Below are positions 1 to 9,472 of a stretch of 64,000 nt of DNA, piece after piece. The notes beneath the pieces are model-generated. The model was not told the origin of the DNA. It saw only the letters and a program-made list of their open reading frames with translations, and did no database searches. Position numbers and translations under genes: made by a program. The stretch comes from Cryptosporangium aurantiacum (GTDB lineage: Bacteria; Actinomycetota; Actinomycetes; Mycobacteriales; Cryptosporangiaceae): the NCBI RefSeq assembly GCF_900143005.1, contig NZ_FRCS01000005.1, positions 248,001 through 312,000 of the forward strand, read 5' to 3'. Numbering within the stretch: position 1 is the stretch's first letter; each line of letters opens with the position of its first letter.

Positions 1-56
1 GCATCGGGGCTGACCCACCCACGGCCGCCGAACTCGAAGCCGCGCTCAAGGAGTGA
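1..56 (+). CDS. C-terminal end of an unknown protein (partial)
   Basis: An open frame enters from the left edge and ends in TGA at 54-56. The visible tail reads I-G-A-D-P-P-T-A-A-E-L-E-A-A-L-K-E, which has the alanine, leucine and glutamate composition usual for a real C-terminus in this genome. It is followed within one base by a strong hairpin terminator, which supports a genuine plus-strand gene end. The function cannot be read from 17 residues. Confidence 0.5.
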   Translation, partial: IGADPPTAAELEAALKE

Positions 57-102
57 AGCGGTCCCGTTCGGGCGGGTGATAGCCCGCCCGAACGGGTCCG
101 CT
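57..102. terminator. Bidirectional hairpin terminator
   Basis: A perfect 14-bp stem (63-76 with 83-96) with a six-base TGATAG loop is extended by five more pairs (57-61 with 98-102) after one mismatch. It sits exactly between the stop codons of the incoming plus-strand gene and minus-strand rtcB, so it probably ends both. Confidence 0.75.
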
Positions 103-1286
103 CAGCCCTTCACGCAGACGACCTGCTTGAGGTGGGCGACCACGTCCACCAGGTCGGTCTGCTGGGCCAGAACCGCCTCGACGTCCTTGTACGCGCCGGG
201 AATCTCGTCCACGACCCCGGCGTCCTTGCGGCACTCGACGCCCGCGGTCTGGGCGGCGAGGTCCTCGGCGGTGAACAGCTTCTTCGCCTTGCTCCGGCTC
301 ATCCGCCGTCCGGCACCGTGCGACGCCGAGTTGAACGCGTCCTCGTTGCCCCGGCCGCGCACGATGTACGAACCGGTGCCCATCGAGCCCGGGATGATGC
401 CCAGGTCGCCTGAACCGGCCCGGATCGCGCCCTTCCGCGTCACCAGCAGGTCGACGCCGCCGTACTGCTCCTCGGCCACGTAGTTGTGGTGGCACGAGAT
501 CGGCTCGCCGAACGTGACCTGCGGGAACGCGTCCCGCAGGACCTGCTGGAACAGGCCGAGCATCAGCGCCCGGTTGCGCCGCGCGTACTCCTGCGCCCAG
601 TACAGGTCGCGTCGGTAGGCCTCCATCTCCGGGGTCTTCGCGAGGAACACCGCGAGGTCACGGTCGGGCAGGTCGGCGTTGTGCGGAAGCTTCCGCGCGA
701 TCGCGATGTGCCGTTCCGCGAGCTCCTTGCCGATGTTCCGCGAACCGCTGTGCAGCATCAGCCAGACCGTGCCGTCGGTGTCCAGGCAGACCTCGAGGAA
801 GTGGTTACCGCCGCCGAGCGTGCCCAGCTGCTTACCGGCACGGCCCCGCAGCTGCGACACCCCGACGTGCAGGTCGTCGAAACCCTTCCAGAACGCGTCG
901 AGACCCTTCGTGTCCACGCCGCGGACGCGCCGCGGGTCGATCTGGTCGTCGTGCGTGTGGAAGCCGACCGGGATCGCGTCCTCGATCGCCCGGCGCAGCG
1001 GACCGAGGTCGTCCGGCAGGTCCTCGGCGGTCAGCGACGTCCGGACCGCGGACATCCCGCAGCCGATGTCGACGCCCACCGCGGCCGGCGAGACGGCCTG
1101 CCGCATCGCGATGACCGAGCCGACCGTCGCGCCCTTACCGAAGTGCACGTCCGGCATGACCGCGACGCCCTCGACCCACGGCAGCGCGCCGATGTTCCGG
1201 AGCTGCTTCGTCGCCTCCGGCTCGATCGTGTTCGGGTCGGTCCAGACCTTGACCGGTGCCCGCGTTCCGGGCAGCAGCGTGTACAT
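102..1286 (-). CDS. rtcB: RNA-splicing ligase RtcB
   Basis: RtcB joins RNA 2',3'-cyclic phosphate or 3'-phosphate ends to 5'-OH ends, using GTP and manganese, in tRNA splicing or RNA repair. The 394-residue product carries the family signatures: DVHFGKG near residue 46, GVDIGCGM near 71 with the metal-binding Asp and Cys, [20 protein letters not shown] and a C-terminal [10 protein letters not shown] segment containing the histidine that is guanylylated in the family. The ATG at 1286 is chosen because AGAGGAGA lies just upstream; the frame is open for another 41 codons without family similarity. No archease or tRNA gene is visible beside it, so the role here is probably RNA repair (inference). 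Confidence 0.93.
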   Translation of the reverse strand: MYTLLPGTRAPVKVWTDPNTIEPEATKQLRNIGALPWVEGVAVMPDVHFGKGATVGSVIAMRQAVSPAAVGVDIGCGMSAVRTSLTAEDLPDDLGPLRRAIEDAIPVGFHTHDDQIDPRRVRGVDTKGLDAFWKGFDDLHVGVSQLRGRAGKQLGTLGGGNHFLEVCLDTDGTVWLMLHSGSRNIGKELAERHIAIARKLPHNADLPDRDLAVFLAKTPEMEAYRRDLYWAQEYARRNRALMLGLFQQVLRDAFPQVTFGEPISCHHNYVAEEQYGGVDLLVTRKGAIRAGSGDLGIIPGSMGTGSYIVRGRGNEDAFNSASHGAGRRMSRSKAKKLFTAEDLAAQTAGVECRKDAGVVDEIPGAYKDVEAVLAQQTDLVDVVAHLKQVVCVKG

Positions 1287-1680
1287 GATTCTCCTCTGCA
1301 GGTCGCGGGTTCCCCGCGTTTCAAGACTTATGCCGACGATCTGCGGCGCACCGCCGCAGGCAGCGGCTTCGCGGCGCACCACCGCCGCCTCGCGAAACTC
1401 CCGGACCACCGCCGGGCGCGGCGCTCAGGCCTGCTGTTGGTACCTGCCGGGGCGCGCGGGACAGCCCACGGCGGGGGCGGTCGTGCCCCGTCTGCCGGTA
1501 GGCCATCGCATCGCGCTGCTCCTCGTCAGGTCGTCGTGGGAAGCTCAGTGTGCGGGCGGGGTGGACGCGCCGCGAGTGGTTTTCCGCGGACGGGTGGCAC
1601 TTCTCACCCGTGAGGCGCTCCCGGCGCCGGGTCCGGGGAAATTAATCTTTGCGCAACTCCCCAACGCCGCGAGGTTCCCG
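1287..1680. other. Intergenic region between divergent rtcB and fumarase genes
   Basis: There are 394 bases between two divergent starts. I see no convincing gene; the long frames crossing it are shadows. It holds a 7-bp hairpin (1590-1596 with 1605-1611) and a short AT-rich patch near 1639-1650, just before the fumarase ribosome site GAGG at 1671-1674. It presumably carries both promoters. Confidence 0.5.
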
Positions 1681-3333
1681 ATGCCTGACTTCCGCTACTC
1701 GGATCTGCTCCCGCTCGGCCCGGACGAAACCACGTACCGGCTGCTCACCCGGGAGGGGGTCGAGCCGATCGAGGTAGCGGGCGAGACGTTTCTGAAGGTG
1801 GCCCCGGAAGCGCTGACGACGCTGACCAAGGCCGCGATGCGGGACATCGCCCACCTGCTGCGCCCGGCTCACCTCCAGCAGCTGCGCAACATCCTGGACG
1901 ACCCCGAGGCCTCCGGTAACGACCGTTTTGTCGCGCTCGACCTGCTGAAGAACGCGAACATCTCGGCCGGCGGCGTGCTGCCGATGTGCCAGGACACCGG
2001 CACCGCGATCGTCATGGGCAAGAAGGGCGAGCGCGTCCTCACCGGCGGCGGCCAGATCGACGGCGAGGCGATCAGCCGCGGCGTCTACGACGCCTACACC
2101 GAGCTGAACCTGCGGTACTCGCAGCTCGCGCCGCTGACGATGTGGGACGAGAAGAACACCGGGTCGAACCTCCCGGCGCAGATCGAGCTGTACGCCGACG
2201 GTAAGCCGGGCGAGTACAAGTTCCTGTTCATGGCCAAGGGCGGCGGCTCGGCGAACAAGAGCTTCCTGTACCAGGAGACCAAGGCCGTCCTGAACCCGAC
2301 GCGGATGATGCGGTTCCTGGAGGAGAAGCTCCGCTCGCTGGGTACCGCCGCCTGCCCGCCGTACCACCTGGCGATCGTCGTCGGCGGCACCAGCGCCGAG
2401 TACGCGCTGAAGACCGCGAAGTACGCGAGCGCGAAGTACCTGGACTCGCTGCCCACGTCGGGGTCCCTCGCCGCCCATGGCTTCCGGGACCTCGAGCTGG
2501 AGTGGCAGGTGCTGGAGCTGACCCGGAAGTTCGGGATCGGCGCCCAGTTCGGTGGCAAGTACTTCTGCCACGACGTCCGCGTCGTGCGTCTCCCCCGGCA
2601 CGGCGCGTCCTGCCCGGTCGCGATCGCGGTCTCCTGCTCGGCCGACCGGCAGGCACTGGGCAAGATCACCGCCGAGGGCGTGTTCCTGGAGCAGCTGGAG
2701 ACCGACCCGGCGCAGTACCTGCCGGAGACCACCCACGACGACCTGGACTCCGAGGTCGTGCAGATCGACCTCAACCGACCGATGTCCGAGATCCGCGCCG
2801 AGCTGTCCCGGTACCCGGTGAAGACCCGGCTCTCGCTCACCGGTCCGCTGGTCGTCGCCCGCGACATCGCCCACGCCAAGATCGCCGAGCGCCTCGACGC
2901 CGGCGAGCCGATGCCCCAGTACCTGCGGGACCACGCGGTCTACTACGCCGGCCCGGCGAAGACGCCCGACGGCTACGCGTCCGGATCGTTCGGGCCGACC
3001 ACCGCGGGCCGGATGGACTCCTACGTCGAGAAGTTCCAGGCGGCAGGCGGGTCGCTGGTCATGCTCGCCAAGGGCAACCGGTCGAAGCAGGTCACCGACG
3101 CGTGCCACGCGCACGGCGGGTTCTACCTCGGTTCGATCGGTGGGCCTGCCGCGCGGCTCGCCCAGGACTGCATCACCCACGTCGAGGTGCTGGAGTACCA
3201 GGAGCTGGGCATGGAAGCGGTCTGGAAGATCGAGGTGCGCGACTTCCCCGCGTTCATCGTGGTGGACGACAAGGGCGAGGACTTCTTCGCCGACACGACG
3301 AAGCCGGTGCTCACCATCGGCACCCGGCCCTAG
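1681..3333 (+). CDS. fumA: Class I (iron-sulfur) fumarate hydratase
   Basis: This enzyme interconverts fumarate and malate in the TCA cycle. The 550-residue length matches the class I, oxygen-sensitive 4Fe-4S family. Likely cluster cysteines are C103 (in MCQDTG), C225 (in GTAACPPYH) and C311 or C319 (in the [12 protein letters not shown] stretch). Other family blocks visible are [23 protein letters not shown] and, near the C-terminus, [17 protein letters not shown]. The ATG at 1681 has GAGG seven bases upstream; the open frame extends far upstream, but that part overlaps rtcB antisense and has no family similarity. An unrelated class II fumarase (5145-6536) lies 1.8 kb downstream, so the cell has both an iron-dependent and an iron-independent form. 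Confidence 0.93.
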   Translation: MPDFRYSDLLPLGPDETTYRLLTREGVEPIEVAGETFLKVAPEALTTLTKAAMRDIAHLLRPAHLQQLRNILDDPEASGNDRFVALDLLKNANISAGGVLPMCQDTGTAIVMGKKGERVLTGGGQIDGEAISRGVYDAYTELNLRYSQLAPLTMWDEKNTGSNLPAQIELYADGKPGEYKFLFMAKGGGSANKSFLYQETKAVLNPTRMMRFLEEKLRSLGTAACPPYHLAIVVGGTSAEYALKTAKYASAKYLDSLPTSGSLAAHGFRDLELEWQVLELTRKFGIGAQFGGKYFCHDVRVVRLPRHGASCPVAIAVSCSADRQALGKITAEGVFLEQLETDPAQYLPETTHDDLDSEVVQIDLNRPMSEIRAELSRYPVKTRLSLTGPLVVARDIAHAKIAERLDAGEPMPQYLRDHAVYYAGPAKTPDGYASGSFGPTTAGRMDSYVEKFQAAGGSLVMLAKGNRSKQVTDACHAHGGFYLGSIGGPAARLAQDCITHVEVLEYQELGMEAVWKIEVRDFPAFIVVDDKGEDFFADTTKPVLTIGTRP

Positions 3334-3338
3334 GCGCC

Positions 3339-4346
3339 GTGCCGAGCCTCCCCCGTCTCCGCGCTGAGTCCCAACTGCTCGGCGCGGAACGGGCCACCGA
3401 CACCGCAGCCGTCGTCGCGCGTCTGGGCGCGCTGCAGGCGCAGGACCTGTCGGCGACCACCCTGGCCGTGCGGGCCCGAAGCACGGGCCTGACCGCCGAC
3501 GAGGTCGACCTGGAGGGTGAGGGTTTCGTCCGCACCTGGCTGATGCGCGGGACGCTCCACGTCGTCGCTGAAGCCGACGCTGGCTGGATGCTCGGGCTGC
3601 TGGGCCCGGTGAACCGCGCGAAGGGTGCGCGGCGGCGGGCTCAGCTGGGCCTGGACGACGCGCTCTGCGAGCGGGCGGTGGAGGCGTTACCGTCGGTGCT
3701 CGCGGACGGACCGCTCGGCCGTGCGGAGGTGGTCTCCGGGCTGGCGTCGCTCGGCGTCACGCTCGGCCCTGAGGGCCAGGCCGCGCCGCACCTGCTGGGG
3801 TACGCGGCGTCGTTTGGCGTGATCAGCCTTGGGCCCGAGCTCGCCCGCGGCAAGGCGTCGTATCGGTTACTGGAGGCGTCCTCCGCGCTGTCGCGGGACG
3901 AGGCGCTGGCCGAGCTCGCCCGCCGCTACCTCCGAGGCCACCAGCCCGCCGAGCCCGCGGACTTCGCCGCGTGGTCGGGCCTGAGCGCCCGCGACGCCAA
4001 GGCAGCGTTCGCTTCGCTCGAACCGCCCGAGCCCGTGACCGAGCCGCAGCCGGGCAGCGTGCGGATGGTGGGGCACTTCGACCCGTACCTGCTGGGCTAC
4101 GCCGACAAGACCGCGGCCGTGCCCGCGGAGTTCGTCGCCCGCGTCCGCACCGGCGGCGGGTTCGTGACCCCCACGGTGCTGGTCGACGGCTCCGCCGTTG
4201 CCACCTGGCGCCTGTCGGGTGCGGCCCTGTCAGTGAGGCCGTTCACCCCTTTGTCGGACGCCGTCCGCGCCGGCATCCAGTCCGAGGTGGACGACATCAC
4301 CCGCTTTCTCGGCACACCTCTCACTCTCAGCGTCTCCGCCCCCTAG
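3339..4346 (+). CDS. Winged-helix DNA-binding-domain protein (HTH_42 / PF06224 type)
   Basis: This 335-residue protein begins at GTG 3339, five bases after the fumarase stop, so the two may be cotranscribed. Family-like features are the N-terminal LLGAERATDTAAVVARLGALQAQD segment (shown here as QLLGAERATDT then LGALQAQD), FVRTWLMRGTLHVV near residue 65, LLGYAASFGVI in the middle and GHFDPYLLGYADK near the C-terminus. These match the large actinobacterial winged-helix family related to the bacterial AlkX/YcaQ glycosylase-like proteins. YcaQ acts in interstrand cross-link repair, but I cannot say whether this paralogue has glycosylase activity. Its 3' end overlaps the convergent Uma2 gene by 20 nt. 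Confidence 0.75.
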   Translation: MPSLPRLRAESQLLGAERATDTAAVVARLGALQAQDLSATTLAVRARSTGLTADEVDLEGEGFVRTWLMRGTLHVVAEADAGWMLGLLGPVNRAKGARRRAQLGLDDALCERAVEALPSVLADGPLGRAEVVSGLASLGVTLGPEGQAAPHLLGYAASFGVISLGPELARGKASYRLLEASSALSRDEALAELARRYLRGHQPAEPADFAAWSGLSARDAKAAFASLEPPEPVTEPQPGSVRMVGHFDPYLLGYADKTAAVPAEFVARVRTGGGFVTPTVLVDGSAVATWRLSGAALSVRPFTPLSDAVRAGIQSEVDDITRFLGTPLTLSVSAP

Positions 4347-5010
4347 ACACACCGCGCCGCATGAGGTCAGCGAGATTCACCGAGAAGGGAAACGGCTCAG
4401 TGACCTCGATCCGCGGCCCCCGCGAGACCTCGGTGTAGGCGCCGTCCTCGAGACGGTAGATCGTTGCGATGAGCTCGGGCTCCAACTCGATCCGCCAGTA
4501 CTGCGGAACGCCGTACTCGGCGTACACGAGCGGCTTGAGCTTCCGATCCAGTGCAGTGCTGCCCGGCGACTCGATCTCGACCGCCACAGCCAACTCATCT
4601 TTGGTGTAGACGCGTGGGCCTTCCAGCAGCACGTCTCGAACGATCATCACATCCGGGATGCGGGTGGTGCCCTTGCTGAGCACGACATCGACCTCGTGAT
4701 TGGCTACGTAGCCGTTTGCTTCTGCTTCGCAGAGCACCGCGAGCAGCTTTGTACCGAGGCGCTGGTGCAGGCCAGAGGGAGAGGGGGACACCGTCAGTGC
4801 TCCGTCGGTCAGCTCGATGCGGTAGGGGTACTCCGGCATCGCGAGCAGATCCGCAACGGTGAAGCCGCCGACGGGCATCCGGATGGAGAGGATGGGCTGG
4901 CCATCATCCTCAATCTCCTCCGGCGTCGGCATGAGTTCATCGTGGCACGGGGCCGGACGACGGCGTCCGGCCTTCTTTCGCGCGCCTTGTTCTAACGTGT
5001 TGCTGCTCAT
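4327..5010 (-). CDS. Uma2-family (DUF820) putative restriction-type endonuclease
   Basis: This 227-residue protein carries the Uma2 fold pattern: FTVADLLAMPEYPYRIELTDGALTV early, SGLHQRLGTKLLAVL, then RIPDVMIV and LAVAVEIESPGSTALDRKLKPLVYAEYGVPQYWRI in pieces, giving the D...(E/D)xE nuclease arrangement of PD-(D/E)xK-like enzymes. The start is set at ATG 5010 because AGGGAGGA lies just upstream; the frame runs 25 codons further. Such genes are scattered singly and often multiply in actinobacteria and cyanobacteria, and their biological role is unknown. It converges on the winged-helix gene with a 20-nt overlap. Confidence 0.8.
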   Translation of the reverse strand: MSSNTLEQGARKKAGRRRPAPCHDELMPTPEEIEDDGQPILSIRMPVGGFTVADLLAMPEYPYRIELTDGALTVSPSPSGLHQRLGTKLLAVLCEAEANGYVANHEVDVVLSKGTTRIPDVMIVRDVLLEGPRVYTKDELAVAVEIESPGSTALDRKLKPLVYAEYGVPQYWRIELEPELIATIYRLEDGAYTEVSRGPRIEVTEPFPFSVNLADLMRRGVSRGRRR

Positions 5011-5144
5011 CGGGTCGGTCCTCCCTGGTTTCTTTCTCGGTGGCTCGTGTGTATGAGTATCTCGGATCGAATCGAGCGGTGGCAAGAGGCACTTCGGAGA
5101 GGGTCGCTGCGGCGGGAACGGCTCGGAAGGCGTAGGTATGAGGT

Positions 5145-6536
5145 ATGAGCGAGAGCGAATACCGGATCGAGCACGACACGATGGGCGAGGTCAAGGTCCC
5201 CGCCGCCGCCAAGTGGCGCGCCCAGACCCAGCGGGCGGTGGAGAACTTCCCGATCTCGGGCACACCGCTGGAGCCGGCGCTGATCGCCGCGCTGGGCCGG
5301 ATCAAGGCGTCGGCCGCCCGGGTCAACGCTGAGCTGGGCGTGCTCGACGCTGACCTGGCCGAGGCGATCGCCGCCGCCGCCGAAGAGGTCGCTGCCGGAC
5401 GCTGGAACGCCGAGTTCCCGGTCGACGTGTTCCAGACCGGCTCCGGCACGTCGAGCAACATGAACACGAACGAGGTGATCGCGACCCTGGCCACCGAGCG
5501 CCTCGGCAAGCCGGTCCACCCGAACGACCACGTCAACGCGTCTCAGTCGTCGAACGACGTGTTCCCGTCGTCGATCCACCTCGCCGCCACCGGCGCGGTG
5601 TCCGACGAGCTGATCCCCGCGCTCGAGCACCTCGTCGCGTCGCTCCGCCGGAAGCAGGTGGAGTTCGCCGAGGTGGTCAAGTCCGGCCGCACCCACCTGA
5701 TGGACGCCACGCCGGTCACGCTCGGGCAGGAGTTCGGCGGTTACGCCACCCAGGTGGAGCTGGGTGTGGAGCGGGTCCGCGCCGCGCTACCGCGGCTCGC
5801 GGAGCTACCGCTGGGGGGCACCGCGGTCGGCACCGGTATCAACACCCCGCCCGGATTCGCGGCCCGGGTGATCGCCGACCTCGCCAACCGCACGGGCCTA
5901 CCGGTCACCGAGGCGCGCGACCACTTCGAGGCGCAGGGGGCGCGCGACGGCCTGGTCGAGATCTCCGGTCAGCTGCGGACGATCGCGGTCGGCCTGGTGA
6001 AGATCGCGAACGACCTGCGGTGGATGGGGTCGGGGCCGCGCGCGGGGCTCGCCGAGATCGCGCTCCCCGATCTCCAGCCGGGGTCGTCGATCATGCCCGG
6101 CAAGGTCAACCCGGTGATCCCGGAGGCGGTCGCGCAGGTCTCCGCGCAGGTGATCGGCAACGACGCCACGGTGACGTTCGCCGGCGCCTCGGGGTCGTTC
6201 GAGCTCAACGTCATGCTGCCGGTGCTGGCGCGGAACGTCCTGGAGTCGGTGCGCCTGCTCGCGAACGTGTCGCGGCTGTTCGCGGACCGCTGCATCGACG
6301 GCATCGTGGCCAACGTGGACCGGTGCCGTGAGTACGCGGAGTCGTCGCCGTCGATCGTCACGCCGCTCAACCGCTACCTCGGTTACGAGGAGGCCGCTGC
6401 GATCGCCAAGCAGGCCCTGAAGGAGCGCAAGACGATCCGTGAAGTCGTCGTGGAGCGCGGCCACGTGGAGTCCGGCAAGGTCAGCGAGAAGGAGTTGGAC
6501 GCGGCGCTCGACGTCCTGGCGATGACCCGGCCCTGA
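5145..6536 (+). CDS. fumC: Class II fumarate hydratase FumC
   Basis: The protein is a 463-residue homotetrameric, iron-free fumarase of the aspartase/fumarase superfamily. Visible signatures are [13 protein letters not shown] near residue 97, [29 protein letters not shown] containing the HxxD-type region, and the superfamily SS loop [15 protein letters not shown] near residue 315, whose serine is the catalytic base in the family. Start ATG 5145 has only a weak ribosome site (GAGG a few bases upstream). A class I fumarase is encoded 1.8 kb upstream. A strong hairpin follows the stop. Confidence 0.96.
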   Translation: MSESEYRIEHDTMGEVKVPAAAKWRAQTQRAVENFPISGTPLEPALIAALGRIKASAARVNAELGVLDADLAEAIAAAAEEVAAGRWNAEFPVDVFQTGSGTSSNMNTNEVIATLATERLGKPVHPNDHVNASQSSNDVFPSSIHLAATGAVSDELIPALEHLVASLRRKQVEFAEVVKSGRTHLMDATPVTLGQEFGGYATQVELGVERVRAALPRLAELPLGGTAVGTGINTPPGFAARVIADLANRTGLPVTEARDHFEAQGARDGLVEISGQLRTIAVGLVKIANDLRWMGSGPRAGLAEIALPDLQPGSSIMPGKVNPVIPEAVAQVSAQVIGNDATVTFAGASGSFELNVMLPVLARNVLESVRLLANVSRLFADRCIDGIVANVDRCREYAESSPSIVTPLNRYLGYEEAAAIAKQALKERKTIREVVVERGHVESGKVSEKELDAALDVLAMTRP

Positions 6537-6543
6537 CAACGGC

Positions 6544-6577
6544 GAAACCCCGCCTCGCGTGAGCGGGGCGGGGTTTC
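6544..6577. terminator. Bidirectional terminator between fumC and the transglycosylase gene
   Basis: A 15-bp stem (6544-6558 with 6563-6577, one G-T pair) is closed by a GTGA tetraloop. It lies between two convergent stop codons. Its A-rich and T-rich stem ends suit both directions. Confidence 0.85.
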
Positions 6578-6589
6578 GGGGAGCCGTAC

Positions 6590-8116
6590 TCAGTACCAGC
6601 CGTTGGCCTGGGAGTGCGACCAGGCGCCGCACGGCGTGCCGTACCGGCCCTTGATGTAGTTCAGGCCCCAGCGGATCTGCGTTGCCGGGTTGGTCCGCCA
6701 GTCGCTGGCGACCGTGGCCATCTTGCTGCCCGGCAGCGACTGCGGGATGCCGTACGCCCCGGACGACGGGTTCTCGGCGGTGGTCCGCCAGCCGCTCTCC
6801 TTCATCCAGAGCTTGTCCAGGCAGCTCATCTGGCTGGTGGAGAAGCCGTACTCGGAGAGCAACGCGCAGCCGGTCTTCTTGTTGCCGCTGTACGAGTTGC
6901 AGTCGACCGGAGCGGTCGGCACCGGGTCGCCGCTATTGCCGCCCGACGAGCTGTCGCCGTCGCCCTCGCCGTCGTTCTCGCTGCTCCGCTCGGCGCTCCG
7001 GGAGGCGCGCTCGTCCTCGGCCCGCTCGGCTTCCTCGGCGGCCTTCTTCTGAGCCGCCTCCGCCTTGTCCGCGGCGCGTGACTTCGCCGCGTCCAGCGCC
7101 TGCTGCTGCTCCTGCTTCTGCGCCAGCTCCGCGCCGACCGGCTTGTCCTGCTCGTCGCTGGTGTTCGGGCCCGGCGTCGCCACGGTGATCGGGGCGTCGG
7201 CCTGAAGCTCTTCCTTGACCTGGACGGTGTCCGGGTCGGTGTCGCGCAGAACGGTCACCGCGACACCGATCGCCGCCGAGAAGACCAGCACCATGACCGC
7301 GGCGATCCGCAGGATGAGGTGCTTGCGCGGCAGCGACCGCTTGGCCTCGGCCGGTGGCGCGATCGGCACCTCGGCGTCGGCGGTGGGTGCGAGGACCGGC
7401 GCGGCGTCCGACGGCGCCCAGCCGCCCGGGGCCGCTCGGAGCTCGGTCTCGACGTCCGCGTCCGGCTCGAACGGACGCCGCTGGCCCGGGATGCCGTAGG
7501 CGTGCGGTACCGGGGGCAGAGCGTCGGTGCGGGCCGCCGCGAACTGGGCGGTGTCGTCGGCGTCCCGGCCGACCGGCGTGATCGACGCGGTGTCGTCCGC
7601 CGCGCGGTCGTCGAGGTAGTCGGCGGCAGGCCGGTGGTTCTCCCGGTACGGCACGCCCGCCGCCGCCCGGAGCGCATCCGCGTCCCAGGCGCTGCCTTCG
7701 CCGCGCTGGTACGAGGTCTGCTGCTGCGGCGGTGCGTCCCAACGCTCGGCCTGGTTGTACGGGTCCTGGCGGTAGGGGTCCTGTTCCCGCCAGGAGAAGC
7801 TGCGCGCCGCGGCTGCGTCACGGCTGTCGGCCGCGCTGCGCTCAGCCGCCGTGGCCCACCAGTCGACCGGCGTCTCCGCAGTCGGCTCGTCGGCGGGGTC
7901 GGCGTACCGGCGGCGGGAACGCGGCGTCCAGTCGTCCGGCCGCTGGTAGGTGTACTGCCCGGAGCCGGCGTGGTCGCTGGAGTGGGCCCCACGGGCCTGA
8001 TCTTCCGGCTGACGCCGGCCGGATAAGTCGCCGCCGGAGGAATCCTCCGGCGGGCCCCATTCCGCAGCGCCCCATCCCGCAGCGGCAGAACCGTGTTCGT
8101 CGCGGAGATAGGTCAT
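6590..8116 (-). CDS. Membrane-anchored transglycosylase-like protein
   Basis: The 508-residue protein has three parts. Residues 1-265 are cytoplasmic, polar, proline/aspartate-rich and low complexity. One membrane helix spans about 267-289. The outer part has an alanine/glutamate/lysine coiled coil (about 325-375), a Ser/Gly linker and a C-terminal soluble lytic transglycosylase-like domain (415-508) with candidate catalytic Glu at 440 in KESGW, then SGAYGIPQ and WGLNYIKGRYG. This layout fits a type II membrane protein acting on peptidoglycan. The same short SLT domain is common at the C-terminus of Streptomyces and mycobacterial cell-wall proteins. The start ATG 8116 lacks a good ribosome site but overlaps the stop of a small upstream frame as ATGA, suggesting translational coupling. 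Confidence 0.8.
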   Translation of the reverse strand: MTYLRDEHGSAAAGWGAAEWGPPEDSSGGDLSGRRQPEDQARGAHSSDHAGSGQYTYQRPDDWTPRSRRRYADPADEPTAETPVDWWATAAERSAADSRDAAAARSFSWREQDPYRQDPYNQAERWDAPPQQQTSYQRGEGSAWDADALRAAAGVPYRENHRPAADYLDDRAADDTASITPVGRDADDTAQFAAARTDALPPVPHAYGIPGQRRPFEPDADVETELRAAPGGWAPSDAAPVLAPTADAEVPIAPPAEAKRSLPRKHLILRIAAVMVLVFSAAIGVAVTVLRDTDPDTVQVKEELQADAPITVATPGPNTSDEQDKPVGAELAQKQEQQQALDAAKSRAADKAEAAQKKAAEEAERAEDERASRSAERSSENDGEGDGDSSSGGNSGDPVPTAPVDCNSYSGNKKTGCALLSEYGFSTSQMSCLDKLWMKESGWRTTAENPSSGAYGIPQSLPGSKMATVASDWRTNPATQIRWGLNYIKGRYGTPCGAWSHSQANGWY

Positions 8117-8277
8117 CGGCGCTGGTCCGTCCCCCGGTCCTCCGGCACACCGCACCGGACCGCACCACCGTCCCGGTGGTCGACAGGTCCGAGCCTCGCG
8201 GCACCGGCCAGTAGGGAAAGTCCTGGCGCTGTCGACTGGGTGGGCTGCACGCCCGTACCCGGCAGCGCTGAATTCAT
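8113..8277 (-). CDS. Possible 54-residue leader ORF coupled to the transglycosylase gene
   Basis: ATG 8277 is preceded by GAGAGGTG at good spacing, and the frame ends in TGA overlapping the next ATG (ATGA at 8113-8116). The peptide starts MNSALPGTGVQPTQ and is proline, glycine and arginine rich; I recognise no domain. The downstream gene lacks its own ribosome site, so this frame may deliver ribosomes to it. It could also be chance. Conservation of the overlap in relatives would settle it. Confidence 0.4.
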   Translation of the reverse strand: MNSALPGTGVQPTQSTAPGLSLLAGAARLGPVDHRDGGAVRCGVPEDRGTDQRR

Positions 8278-8521
8278 GAGCACCTCTCGCGTCAGGTCGC
8301 GCCCCGGACCCCATCTGTCCGAGAGCTCGTCCGTCGCCCCTTGCACACTTCGAGCGAACGTACCCGACCTGACGCCCCGTGATCCTCGGGTGTGGTCACC
8401 TCTATACGTCTCTTACTACTGCCTTAACAGTCCGTGGCGGGATGGTGTCAGCTATCCGCGCTGATGCCCGGTTTCGGCCTGCGTAGAACGGCAAACGGTG
8501 ACCTGCCTCACCAGGCGGCCA
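8278..8521. other. Upstream region of the transglycosylase operon
   Basis: No gene is visible here. The less GC-rich patch around 8401-8440 is the likeliest promoter area for the minus-strand leader ORF and transglycosylase gene. I looked for a c-di-AMP (ydaO-type) riboswitch, common before actinobacterial wall hydrolases, and did not find its conserved blocks. Confidence 0.35.
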
Positions 8522-8565
8522 CAAAAAAGCCGCGCGGCTCCCCACACTGTAGGGAGCCGCGCGGC
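8522..8565 (-). terminator. Rho-independent terminator after the SDR gene
   Basis: A perfect 14-bp GC-rich stem (8529-8542 with 8552-8565) has a nine-base loop. On the minus strand it is followed directly by TTTTTTGT. It lies nine bases beyond the SDR stop codon. Confidence 0.9.
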
Positions 8566-8574
8566 GGAAAGCGT

Positions 8575-9333
8575 TCAGTCCTTCGGGCCACCCGCGACGT
8601 AGATGACCTGACCGGACACGAACGACGCGTCGTCGCTGACCAGGAACGACACCACGCCGGCGATGTCGTCGGGCACGCCGGGACGCCCGACCGGGATCAT
8701 CGACGTCGCCGCCTTGATGAAGTCCTCGAACGGGACGCCGACCCGGGCGGCCGTGGCCGCGGTCATGTCGGTCTGGATGAAGCCCGGCGCGATCGCGTTC
8801 GCGGTGACGCCGTACTTACCGAGCTCGATCGCGAGCGTCTTGGTGAAGCCCTGCAGACCGGCCTTCGCGGTGGAGTAGTTGGCCTGGCCGCGGTTGCCGA
8901 GCGCCGACGTGCTCGACAGGTTGACGATCCGGCCCCATTTCTGTTCCACCTGGAACTTCTGCACGGCGCGGGTCATCAGGAACGCCCCGCGCAGGTGGAC
9001 GCCCATCACCGCGTCCCAGTCGCTGTCCGACATCTTGAACAGCAGGTTGTCCCGGAGGATGCCGGCGTTGTTCACCAGGACGGTCGGCGCGCCCAGCCCG
9101 TCGACGACCTGCTGCACGCCCGCGGCGACCTGGTCGGCGTCGCTGACGTCGGCACCGACCGCGAGGGCCTTACCGCCGGCGGTGGTGATGGCGTCGACCG
9201 TGTCCTTGCATGCGTCCGCGTCGAGGTCCACGACGCCGACGGCGAAGCCGTCGCGGCCAAGGCGAATCGCGGTGGCGGCACCGATCCCCCGTGCTGCGCC
9301 TGTCACGATCGCTACCCGCTGCTCTGCGCTCAC
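8575..9333 (-). CDS. SDR-family 3-oxoacyl-ACP reductase-like protein
   Basis: The 252-residue protein belongs to the classical short-chain dehydrogenases, most like FabG-type 3-oxoacyl-ACP/CoA reductases. It shows TGAARGIG (NADPH-binding), VNNAGILRDNLLFKM, the catalytic serine in NLSSTSA, YSTAK and a C-terminal VAGG. The start is GTG 9333, with GAGGAGGAAGC immediately upstream. It stands alone between two terminators, so it is monocistronic and no pathway can be read from context. FabG-like is a family assignment; the true substrate may be another acyl or keto compound. Confidence 0.85.
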   Translation of the reverse strand: MSAEQRVAIVTGAARGIGAATAIRLGRDGFAVGVVDLDADACKDTVDAITTAGGKALAVGADVSDADQVAAGVQQVVDGLGAPTVLVNNAGILRDNLLFKMSDSDWDAVMGVHLRGAFLMTRAVQKFQVEQKWGRIVNLSSTSALGNRGQANYSTAKAGLQGFTKTLAIELGKYGVTANAIAPGFIQTDMTAATAARVGVPFEDFIKAATSMIPVGRPGVPDDIAGVVSFLVSDDASFVSGQVIYVAGGPKD

Positions 9334-9422
9334 GCTTCCTCCTCGGTACCAGTCAGGGCTGACCGTCACCTTACCGACGAGTCGGTCACTTACGGCCGTG
9401 ACAGTCACCACGGGGCCGCCGA

Positions 9423-9468
9423 ACAACAAATCGGGGCCTCGGCCGACGCCGAGACCCCGATTTGTTGT
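9423..9468 (-). terminator. Terminator after the PhoH2 gene
   Basis: A perfect 14-bp stem (9423-9436 with 9455-9468) continues after one mismatch into six more pairs (9438-9443 with 9448-9453) around a four-base loop. It begins five bases past the PhoH2 stop on the minus strand; the outer stem gives a T-rich 3' side. Confidence 0.8.
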
Positions 9469-9472
9469 CAAC

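Noticed and set aside
679-1680. Very long plus-strand frame joining the region antisense to rtcB with the fumarase
   Set aside because: The part before 1681 is antisense to rtcB and has no family similarity; the fumarase begins at 1681 with its own ribosome site.
1287-1680. tRNA gene near rtcB
   Set aside because: No cloverleaf or GGTTCGA-type T-loop could be assembled on either strand, and none was seen in the other gaps of the window.
8278-8521. c-di-AMP riboswitch upstream of the transglycosylase gene
   Set aside because: The expected conserved blocks of the ydaO-type element were not found on the minus strand.
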